The translations under genes were made by a program, and so were the position numbers. From positions 360,834-424,833 of the forward strand of contig NZ_SJSO01000001.1 in NCBI RefSeq assembly GCF_004331735.1: a DNA stretch of 64,000 nucleotides, read 5' to 3'. Below are positions 53,128 through 60,598 of this stretch, piece by piece; positions within the stretch are counted from its first letter, which is position 1; every line of letters starts with the position of its first letter. The notes beneath the pieces were generated by a model. The model was not told the DNA's origin and did not search any database. It worked only from the letters and a program-made list of their open reading frames with translations. Source of the DNA: Pedobacter psychrodurus. Lineage in GTDB: Bacteria > Bacteroidota > Bacteroidia > Sphingobacteriales > Sphingobacteriaceae.

Positions 53128-55632
53128 TTAATTATCAATTCTAGCCAATTTATAATCAGCCTTTTTCAGATAAGTAATCAATTCTGCCAGCCTGTTATAA
53201 AATTTATCAGTCCGCTTAGCATCGGTGCCAAGGTGCAACAATAAGATAAAGCCATTTAAACCATTCGGTTTTGTTTCGTTAAAAATAGTAATCGATTGAT
53301 ATATCTCATCGCTCGATCTATAACTTTTTCCCATTTCGGGATAGGTATAATCAGCGTTAGACCGGGTGCCTGGAGTGAAATTAATCAACTGTAAGCCCTG
53401 TGCTTTGGTCCAGTTGGCTATGGTTTGGTTGTACCATTCGTATGGGGGTAAAAAATATCGCGCTGTTTCTTTGTTAATCCCAAAATTTGCCATTGCCCGG
53501 TAATTGTTGTTTAGGTCAGTTTCGAAGTCTGTTTTTGCAATCAAAAGGCTATCGCGTTTAATCCAATCGCAGTATAATAAATGTTTGTCAGAATGTGGTC
53601 CGAGGTAATGCCCACCGTTTTTTAGTTTTTTGATCAATGAATGAAAATTTGGGTTCCGATAAAAATTTCCGGTAAGAAAAAAGGATGCTTTAACTTTCTC
53701 TTGTGCCAACACTTTGCTTATTTTTTCACCGCCATCGGCATATTCATCACCAGTAAAAACCAGGTAGACCTTCTTTTGGGTAGAATCGCCCCGAATGTTA
53801 GCGCCCAGTTTATAGGTTTTATAGTCGGGTAGGGGATTAGCCTGCGTTTCTTTAGCTGCTAATAAATAAATCAGTGATGCTGTTCCATCCATTGTGGGTT
53901 CGTTGGTGCTATAATCGCCATAATCATCATGGTAAACGGCTAGGTCGCTCTGAAAGTCTGCATATTCATCAGCATCATTTAATTTGATCCCGATTAAACT
54001 TTTATAAATATTGGTGTAAACAGGACCATCAACTAAACCGCCATTAATGGGGTAACTCTTTAAATGCGTAAAGGCAGAATGTGGGTCAGTAGGCGTGTCT
54101 CCCCACTGCGGCAAGCCATAAACCATACTCGTTCCCCAAGGGTTACAGCCAAAAAGCCAGTCGAAATTGGCCTGTTCCAGCTCGGCATAAGTTTTATCAC
54201 CAGTTAGGGCAGCATACCAATTGCACTGCATGGCGAAGGCAACGGTTAAGTTATTGCTGCACCAAATAAACGGAACACCGCGGTAAAAAGAATTGTTTTT
54301 CGCTCGGTTCCAAACTTGCTTTATTCCCTGTAGATAATAGGTAATAGCTGTTTTATCTTTCGAATCTTGTTTGGCAATTTCATGATGACCAAGGTTGATG
54401 AAAGGATAATATTGATAGTGCGCTGCGGTATCTTTTTGTAGCCAGGGTGTGATGCTTTCTTGTTGAGCATAGTTTAACGCCAGTTTTATTTTCTTTTGAT
54501 CGATCTTTTCTCTTCCAAAATTGAATGATGTTTCGGCCAGTTCCATATCGTCAACCCAATTTTCTTCAGCATAAATGTATGGCGATTTTACAGATACAGT
54601 TTGCGTTACCCCAGGTTTTTGTAATGCAAATTTATAGGCTGTTTTGGCCTTTTTAAAAAGTAATTTGGCATAATCATCATCTACTTCTTTAAACAAAACC
54701 GATCCTAAATTAAAAGCACTTGTAAATTTGGCCGCTGTAGAAGAGGTTCCCGTGGTATTGTTTATGAATTTACCGCGTTGCTGCGGCTCGCCGGTAATAA
54801 CGTAAAGCGGGCGTTCAAATCCTTTTCCATATTGATTGTCTTCTTTTGGAATCCGCATGCTGATGTGATCACGGTCGTCGGCCAGTTGGTTAAACATGAT
54901 GTTCTTTTGCGGATGCATTTTCAGCAACCAATCCAAACCCCATTTTGCTTCGTCTAAAATATCTGCTCTGCCATTTTTCCCGTCTAAGCCGTTTGCTTGT
55001 TGCTGATCGCCAAAAACCTGGGGGAAATCGCGATACGCCATTAATAAATGATAGGTTGCATTTGCTGAGGTAGTTGAATACTGTAAATAATCACTTGCAT
55101 CGTGCCACCCACCCGAAGCATCAAAATGTGTGCTGTCTTTAATACCTGCTTTTGATCCGTATAAAACAAAGCCATCATGAGTGTGGCAGCTATCCTTCAA
55201 GTATGGATTAAAACCGCTCCGTTGCTGCCGCATATATTGTAAGCAGAAATCAGCTGCACCTTCATAAACGTTATTATTGATCAATAATAAGGGAGAAACA
55301 ATACCATTTGCACGGATGTAAAATTTTCCTGAGCTTTTAAAATCGCTAAAATTTAATCTAGCAGTTTGGTTAAAGGGTCCATAGCTTCCAAAGCTTTTAA
55401 TATTGGTTGAGGTATAAACAACCTGATTGGTCTCTTTTTCTACAATTTCAAATTGGGCAGGTATTTCACCTGTTTTGCTCGCCCATACGGCAACCTTAAT
55501 ACTTTCGGTCGGGTAACCAAGCAAATTAATCCTGATCCAACTTTGTTGAATTTTTCTTTCGATACCAATAAATGAACATAAGAACCATAGGGCAAAAGAG
55601 AATATTAAGGCTAAGAAGAACTTATTTTTCAT
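53128..55632 (-). CDS. GH9 glycoside hydrolase fused to a polysaccharide deacetylase
   Basis: This 834-residue exported protein combines a cellulase-type N-terminal Ig domain (about 30-120: SWIRINLLGYPTESIKVAVW), a GH9 catalytic domain (about 125-600) and a NodB/CE4-like deacetylase domain (about 625-834). GH9 marks are GGWHDASDYLQYS (catalytic Asp region), LFGCNPWGTSMVYG and STNEPTMDGTAS (the Glu near 575 as acid). In the deacetylase part the usual TFDDG is VFTGDEYADG, the zinc motif is HSDKH (near 679), and RPPYG-like is FLPPYEW. Both activities on one chain suggest an amino-sugar polysaccharide such as chitin or chitosan, because some GH9 enzymes are exo-glucosaminidases. That is inference. 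Confidence 0.88.
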   Translation of the reverse strand: MKNKFFLALIFSFALWFLCSFIGIERKIQQSWIRINLLGYPTESIKVAVWASKTGEIPAQFEIVEKETNQVVYTSTNIKSFGSYGPFNQTARLNFSDFKSSGKFYIRANGIVSPLLLINNNVYEGAADFCLQYMRQQRSGFNPYLKDSCHTHDGFVLYGSKAGIKDSTHFDASGGWHDASDYLQYSTTSANATYHLLMAYRDFPQVFGDQQQANGLDGKNGRADILDEAKWGLDWLLKMHPQKNIMFNQLADDRDHISMRIPKEDNQYGKGFERPLYVITGEPQQRGKFINNTTGTSSTAAKFTSAFNLGSVLFKEVDDDYAKLLFKKAKTAYKFALQKPGVTQTVSVKSPYIYAEENWVDDMELAETSFNFGREKIDQKKIKLALNYAQQESITPWLQKDTAAHYQYYPFINLGHHEIAKQDSKDKTAITYYLQGIKQVWNRAKNNSFYRGVPFIWCSNNLTVAFAMQCNWYAALTGDKTYAELEQANFDWLFGCNPWGTSMVYGLPQWGDTPTDPHSAFTHLKSYPINGGLVDGPVYTNIYKSLIGIKLNDADEYADFQSDLAVYHDDYGDYSTNEPTMDGTASLIYLLAAKETQANPLPDYKTYKLGANIRGDSTQKKVYLVFTGDEYADGGEKISKVLAQEKVKASFFLTGNFYRNPNFHSLIKKLKNGGHYLGPHSDKHLLYCDWIKRDSLLIAKTDFETDLNNNYRAMANFGINKETARYFLPPYEWYNQTIANWTKAQGLQLINFTPGTRSNADYTYPEMGKSYRSSDEIYQSITIFNETKPNGLNGFILLLHLGTDAKRTDKFYNRLAELITYLKKADYKLARIDN

Positions 55633-55700
55633 TGTGAAGGGTGATTATTTCATTTAAAATTAGGGTTTTATCAAGATAATGTAAAAGAAGTGGGGAAACA

Positions 55701-55733
55701 TTTGGAAATTAATCAATCGTTTGATTAATTTTG
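55701..55733 (+). promoter_or_regulatory. Promoter and 26-bp palindromic operator of the efflux operon
   Basis: TTTG (55701-55704), 21 bases and TAATTTTG (55726-55733) match the Bacteroidota promoter consensus. AAATTAATCAA (55706-55716), TCGT and TTGATTAATTT (55721-55731) form a perfect palindrome with 11-bp arms, filling the spacer and overlapping the -7 element. A TetR dimer bound here would block RNA polymerase. Confidence 0.82.
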
Positions 55734-55749
55734 TGCCGTCAAAAAAGAA

Positions 55750-56376
55750 ATGAAAACAGAAAAAGTAGATAAAAGACAGGCCATTCTTGAGGCAGCCGAA
55801 AAGCTGTTTTGCGAGACGGGGTATGAAGGGACCTCCACTCGCCAGATTGCGAAAGAATCTGGAGCGAACATGGCGATGATAAATTATTATTTCGGTTCTA
55901 AGGAAGGTGTTTTTGTAGAGATTATGAACGAGCGTATTGCAAGCTTTGGATCTCAGTTAAAAATCATCAATGAAGATAAGATTTCGGCATTAGAAAAATT
56001 GCACAGAGTGATAGAGGGCTATGTAAACAGGATTCTGAATAACACTGCATTTCATAAAATGATGCATAGAGAGCTGTCTTTAACCCAAAGACCAGAAATG
56101 TACGATAAAATTAAGGATGCCATGAGTCACAACATGCAGCTTATCGATCGCATTATTACCGATGGGATTGAAGATGGGACTTTTAACAAGGTGGACGTGA
56201 GGATGGTAATCGCCACCATTATGGGCACCATAACCAATGTTGTGATTTCGCCTAACAAGGTAATGCCTTGCTCAAACTTCGACCTGAACAATCCGAAAGA
56301 CAAAAAAATTATTAAGGAGCGCGCAATAGCTCACTTACAAGATCTAACAACAGTTTATTTAACAACAAAAAAATGA
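55750..56376 (+). CDS. TetR/AcrR-family repressor of the efflux operon
   Basis: This 208-residue protein has an N-terminal HTH (about 8-55: RQAILEAAEKLFCETGYEGTSTRQIAKESGANMAMINYYFGSKEGVF), standard for TetR proteins, then a helical ligand-binding half. It is the first gene of the operon, and its last four bases overlap the TolC gene start (ATGA). The perfect palindrome within its promoter shows likely autorepression. The inducing ligand is presumably a substrate of the pump. Confidence 0.94.
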   Translation: MKTEKVDKRQAILEAAEKLFCETGYEGTSTRQIAKESGANMAMINYYFGSKEGVFVEIMNERIASFGSQLKIINEDKISALEKLHRVIEGYVNRILNNTAFHKMMHRELSLTQRPEMYDKIKDAMSHNMQLIDRIITDGIEDGTFNKVDVRMVIATIMGTITNVVISPNKVMPCSNFDLNNPKDKKIIKERAIAHLQDLTTVYLTTKK

Positions 56377-57692
56377 TACCCAGATCAATTAGATTAATGC
56401 TTGCGGCGTCATTAATTCCGGCAGCTTTATTTGCACAGAGCTCGAAAGAATTAAATATCAATCAGGCAATAGAACTTGGCATAGCCAATAGTAAAAACTT
56501 AAAACTTTCTCAGAATAAAATCGATCAGGCTGTTGCACAGCTGGAGGTTGTAAAAGACAATGTTTTGCCTACCGCAAATGCAAGCTTTATGTACAACCAC
56601 GCTGAAATTCCAACAAGTACTTTTACTTTGCCTGGTGGAGGATCATCATTGCAATTACCTAAAAGAGCTGATGCTTTTGTAGGAACTGCTGCCGTACAAG
56701 AATTGGTGTACGGTGGAGGTAAATTAAGGTACGCAAAAGAATCGACCAAATTACTGGCAGATGTTGCACGTTTAGATGCCGATAAAAGTAAAGAAGAAAT
56801 CACCTATGCTGTAATCAATACCTATTATTCTTTATATAAAGTATTGCAGAGTAGAAAAGTGGTTGATCAAAATTTAGAATCAATTGCCGCGCAGATTAAA
56901 CAGGCACAACGTTTCTTCGAACAAGGAATTGTAACCAAAAACGATGTGTTACGTTTCCAATTGCAACAGGCAAATGTTACGCTAACACAAATGGATATCG
57001 AGAGCAACCGCAAAGTAATTAATTACAACCTAGATATTCTGTTGGGTTTACCAGAAGATACCGAAGTTAAAATTGTTGATCCAACCCTGGGATTAAAGAC
57101 ACCAGGCGCTTTAAATGAATACATTGGCCAGGCATTGACTAATCGCCAGGAGCTAAAACAACTTGATGTACAAAACAAAGTTGCCGATTTTAACATTAAA
57201 ACCATTAAAGCAAATACTTTACCTACCGTTGGTGTTGGAGCAAACCTATATTACATTAACCCTAGTGGAAACTTTATTCCACCAACAAACCAATACTTAA
57301 TGCCCATCACATTAGGTGCAACGGTTTCCTGGAATATCGGAAACCTTTGGACCAACAAGAATAAGGTAAGCGAAGCGAAGATTCAACAAAGTGAAATTAC
57401 CATTCAGAAAGATATATTATCTGATCAGGTAAAAACAGATATCAACAAAAACTTTCAAGGTTACCAGGTGGCAATGAACAAAATCCAGGTATTGGAAACT
57501 TCAATCGCACAAGCAACCGAAAACGATAAGTTATTGGCATCTAAATACAAAAACAATGTGGCTTCGGTTACCGATCGTATCGATGCAGAAACCTTATTGT
57601 ATCAGGCAAAAATAAACTTAGAGATAGCTAAGGCAGACGCAGGTTTGGCTTACTATACACTATTAAAATCAACAGGAAAAATAACGCAATAA
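56373..57692 (+). CDS. TolC-family outer-membrane efflux protein
   Basis: This 439-residue protein has a signal ending in ALFAQ. It has the two TolC-type repeats of helices and strands (LNINQAIELGIANSKNLKLSQNKIDQAVAQLEVVKDNVLPTANASFMYN and a second at about 230-300 with ALTNRQELKQLDVQNKVADFNIKTIKANTLPTVGVG). It forms the outer-membrane channel for the HlyD/MFS pair encoded next. It overlaps the TetR stop by four bases and is followed by the HlyD gene after 8 bases. Confidence 0.94.
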   Translation: MIPRSIRLMLAASLIPAALFAQSSKELNINQAIELGIANSKNLKLSQNKIDQAVAQLEVVKDNVLPTANASFMYNHAEIPTSTFTLPGGGSSLQLPKRADAFVGTAAVQELVYGGGKLRYAKESTKLLADVARLDADKSKEEITYAVINTYYSLYKVLQSRKVVDQNLESIAAQIKQAQRFFEQGIVTKNDVLRFQLQQANVTLTQMDIESNRKVINYNLDILLGLPEDTEVKIVDPTLGLKTPGALNEYIGQALTNRQELKQLDVQNKVADFNIKTIKANTLPTVGVGANLYYINPSGNFIPPTNQYLMPITLGATVSWNIGNLWTNKNKVSEAKIQQSEITIQKDILSDQVKTDINKNFQGYQVAMNKIQVLETSIAQATENDKLLASKYKNNVASVTDRIDAETLLYQAKINLEIAKADAGLAYYTLLKSTGKITQ

Positions 57693-57700
57693 ATACAGCA

Positions 57701-58780
57701 ATGACAACTGAAAAGAAAAAAAAGAACCTAGTAGTGCCCATCATTTTAGGTGTTTTACTAGTTATAGGTATAATCTTCGGGATTGTAGAATGGAATTATT
57801 ATAGCAAACATGTAGATACGGATGATGCGCAGATTGATGGCGATATCAGTCCTGTTGTTGCCCGTGTTGGTGGTTATGTTGCTGCTATTAATTTTGAAGA
57901 AAATACGCATGTAACCGAAGGACAGGTTTTAGTGAAACTGGATGACAACGATTACAAAGTTAAATTAGAACAAGCAGAATCTGGTCAGAAAGGGGCAAGT
58001 GCAGGGGTTGGTGTTGCAGAATCACAAATTGTAGCTACGCAAGCCAATACTGGTACCGCAAAAGCAAACGTTGATGCAGCAAAATCAAATGTTCAGGCGG
58101 CAAATGTTAAAGTAAATTTAGCGCAGAAAGATTATAACCGTTATGAAAACCTGGTGAAAGACGGTTCGATAACACAACAAGCTTTCGATCAGGCTAAGGC
58201 TAGTAAGGAGTCTGCAGAAGCAGCAAGACAATCTGCTCTGGCAGCATACCGCGCAGCGCAAGATCAATATAATGCTGCGGTTAAACAAGTTGGTACTACG
58301 CAATCGCAATTGGCAGTGAGTAGCAATGTAATCAGCCAACGCCAAAGTGATATCGATTTTGCTAAGCTTCAATTATCATATACTGATATCAAAGCTCCGG
58401 CAACAGGTATTGTTTCTAAAAAGAATGTTCAAAAAGGACAATTGGTTCAAGCTGGTCAATCTTTATTCTCTGTAGTGAATGACGGAAGTATTTATGTAAC
58501 CGCAAACTTTAAAGAAACTCAATTAGAGAAAATTAAAAAAGGTTCTAAAGTAGAAATCGAAGTTGATGCTTATCCAAACGAAAAAATTGAAGGTGAAGTG
58601 TATAATTTCTCTCCAATTACCGGTGCTAAGGGATCTTTATTACCTCCTGATAATGCTACTGGTAACTTCGTTAAAGTTGTTCAACGTGTTCCGGTAAAAA
58701 TCAAAATCCATCCATCAAAAGAACTGTTGGCTAAGTTACGTCCAGGTATGAGCGTTAAAGCTTCAGTATCTACTAAATAA
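57701..58780 (+). CDS. HlyD/EmrA-family membrane fusion protein
   Basis: This 359-residue periplasmic adaptor has a membrane anchor at residues 10-30. Biotinyl-lipoyl-like halves are near 35-90 (VDTDDAQIDGDISPVVARVGGYVAAINFEENTHVTEGQVLVKLDD) and 225-260 (LSYTDIKAPATGIVSKKNVQKGQLVQAGQ). An alanine-rich coiled hairpin lies between them, and a beta-barrel domain up to the end (RPGMSVKASV). It links the MFS pump to the TolC channel, as EmrA does. Confidence 0.95.
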   Translation: MTTEKKKKNLVVPIILGVLLVIGIIFGIVEWNYYSKHVDTDDAQIDGDISPVVARVGGYVAAINFEENTHVTEGQVLVKLDDNDYKVKLEQAESGQKGASAGVGVAESQIVATQANTGTAKANVDAAKSNVQAANVKVNLAQKDYNRYENLVKDGSITQQAFDQAKASKESAEAARQSALAAYRAAQDQYNAAVKQVGTTQSQLAVSSNVISQRQSDIDFAKLQLSYTDIKAPATGIVSKKNVQKGQLVQAGQSLFSVVNDGSIYVTANFKETQLEKIKKGSKVEIEVDAYPNEKIEGEVYNFSPITGAKGSLLPPDNATGNFVKVVQRVPVKIKIHPSKELLAKLRPGMSVKASVSTK

Positions 58781-58788
58781 TATTTAAA

Positions 58789-60336
58789 ATGGCCGAAGTA
58801 GGTTTAAAAAAGTGGATTATTACTTTTACGGTTATCACAGCTTCCTTATTGGAGCTGATTGATACAACAATCGTAAACGTAGCAATCCCTCAAATACAGG
58901 GAAACCTGGGTGCTACCTTGGAGGATATCGCCTGGTTATCTACTGGTTATGCCGTTGCGAATGTAATCATCCTGCCAATGTCGGGATGGTTGGGGAGTCG
59001 TTTCGGGCGTAAAAATTATTTCTTAACCTCAATTATCGTTTTTACACTCGTTTCATTTTTATGCGGTAATGCAACATCATTAAACGAGCTCATATTATTC
59101 AGGATTTTACAAGGTGTAGCGGGTGGGGGGTTAATTTCTACTGCTCAGGCTATCTTAATAGAAACCTGGCCACGTGAAGATGTGGGTATTGCAACGGCAC
59201 TATTTGGTTTAGGGGCAGTTGTTGGTCCAACGGTTGGTCCAACCATTGGCGGCTATATTTTAGAAATAGCAGATTGGCCATGGATATTTTATGTAAATAT
59301 TCCCGTCGGAATCCTCGCCGCCTACTGTACCATAACCTTTATTCGAGAGACGCCCAAGGACGGGCAAGGAAAACCGGTTGATTGGTGGGGTATTGCTTTA
59401 TTGGCAATTTCGGTAGGCAGTTTGCAAACTTTATTAGAAAAAGGCGAAAGCGAAGACTGGTTTTCAACACCATATATTACCGCCCTGGCTGTAATGTCAG
59501 TTTTTGGATTGCTCTTATTTATTTGGAGAGAAACAAGTACCGACCATCCTATTGTAAACCTTAGAATTATGAAGAAGCGAAGTTTTTCTATCGGGATGTT
59601 TACCTCCTTCATTTTAGGGTTTGGGTTGTACGGCTCAGTGTTTGTGTTTCCTGTTTTTGCGCAGAATCTATTAGGATTTACGCCTTTACAAACCGGAAAG
59701 CTATTTATTGCTGGAGGTATTTGTACCATTGCGATGATGCCTTTCATTGGTATTATGCTCAAGAAGGGCGTACCTGCACAATTTATGGCCACAGGGGGAA
59801 TGTTTTTATTTTTCGTGTTCTGTTGGATGTTGAGTAAATCAACGCTGGCATCGGGAACAGGCGACTTCTTTTGGCCTTTAGTAATTAGGGGCTTCGGAAT
59901 GGCACTGCTATTCGTTCCGCTAACCACTTTGGCGATGCAAGATTTATCTGGACCTGAAATTGGACAAGGTTCTGGCTTAAACAATATGAGCAGGCAATTG
60001 GGAGGTTCTTTCGGGATCGCTGCCTTAACAACTTTGATTCATATACGCTCAGGTTTCCATAGAAGTAATTTGTTGGCTAACATAAATGAATATAATGCTG
60101 CTTTTGTGCAACGTTTAAATGGCTTAACCAGTAATTTTATGGCTAAAGGTGCATCATTTATTGATGCAAAACTAATGGCAATGAAAGCGATAGAAGGTTC
60201 TGTAATTAAACAGACCATGTTGCTTACTTATAATGATGCTTACTGGGTTGCCGGATTGATTATGTTGTTCTCAATACCTCTGCTGTATCTTCAAAAATTT
60301 AAGAAGAATGCAAACATTGTGACCGATGCACACTAA
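58789..60336 (+). CDS. DHA2-family (EmrB-type) drug efflux MFS transporter
   Basis: This 515-residue inner-membrane pump has 14 predicted helices. Motifs are LIDTTIVNVAIPQIQGNLGA in helix 1, WLGSRFGRKNYFL (loop 2-3) and the helix 5 motif GLGAVVGPTVGPTIGGYI. Helix 14 lies near the C-terminus (YWVAGLIMLFSIPLLYL). It probably exports hydrophobic compounds by proton antiport together with the HlyD and TolC proteins of the operon. The spacing to the HlyD gene is 8 bases. A terminator follows. Confidence 0.95.
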   Translation: MAEVGLKKWIITFTVITASLLELIDTTIVNVAIPQIQGNLGATLEDIAWLSTGYAVANVIILPMSGWLGSRFGRKNYFLTSIIVFTLVSFLCGNATSLNELILFRILQGVAGGGLISTAQAILIETWPREDVGIATALFGLGAVVGPTVGPTIGGYILEIADWPWIFYVNIPVGILAAYCTITFIRETPKDGQGKPVDWWGIALLAISVGSLQTLLEKGESEDWFSTPYITALAVMSVFGLLLFIWRETSTDHPIVNLRIMKKRSFSIGMFTSFILGFGLYGSVFVFPVFAQNLLGFTPLQTGKLFIAGGICTIAMMPFIGIMLKKGVPAQFMATGGMFLFFVFCWMLSKSTLASGTGDFFWPLVIRGFGMALLFVPLTTLAMQDLSGPEIGQGSGLNNMSRQLGGSFGIAALTTLIHIRSGFHRSNLLANINEYNAAFVQRLNGLTSNFMAKGASFIDAKLMAMKAIEGSVIKQTMLLTYNDAYWVAGLIMLFSIPLLYLQKFKKNANIVTDAH

Positions 60337-60374
60337 AATTTGTAAAGAAATCGCCTAAATAATGGCAAAAAACA

Positions 60375-60412
60375 AAAACAGCCGGTGTATTTTATTACAT
60401 CGGCTGTTTTAA
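60375..60412 (+). terminator. Terminator of the efflux operon
   Basis: AAAACAGCCGGTGTA (60375-60389) pairs with TACATCGGCTGTTTT (60396-60410) over 15 positions with one G-T pair and a 6-base loop, ending in TTTT. Confidence 0.9.
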
Positions 60413-60549
60413 CCCAAAAAATTAACAATCAATGCAATGCCCTTAAACATTGCAAATGTTCTTACTTAACCACACAGTAGCCAAATAAGATTCTAAAATT
60501 AAAATTTATTCTACAATTTTCCAAATTGTAAGCCTTAGAATTTTAATAC

Positions 60550-60596
60550 CTTATGCATTTTTTGTAGTATTACGGTATACAAAACTATTGCATAAG
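60550..60596 (+). promoter_or_regulatory. Nested dyad in the ppc leader
   Basis: CTTATGCA (60550-60557) pairs with TGCATAAG (60589-60596). Inside it, TTTTGTA (60560-60566) pairs with TACAAAA (60578-60584). The outer arm ends two bases before the ATG of ppc, so the structure would enclose the ribosome-binding region. It may be an operator or a translational switch. Confidence 0.5.
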
Positions 60597-60598
60597 CT

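Noticed and set aside
59322..59984. A 220-residue minus-strand frame inside the emrB-like gene
   Set aside because: It is antisense to a well-supported membrane transporter in an operon, and its translation shows no domain or signal.
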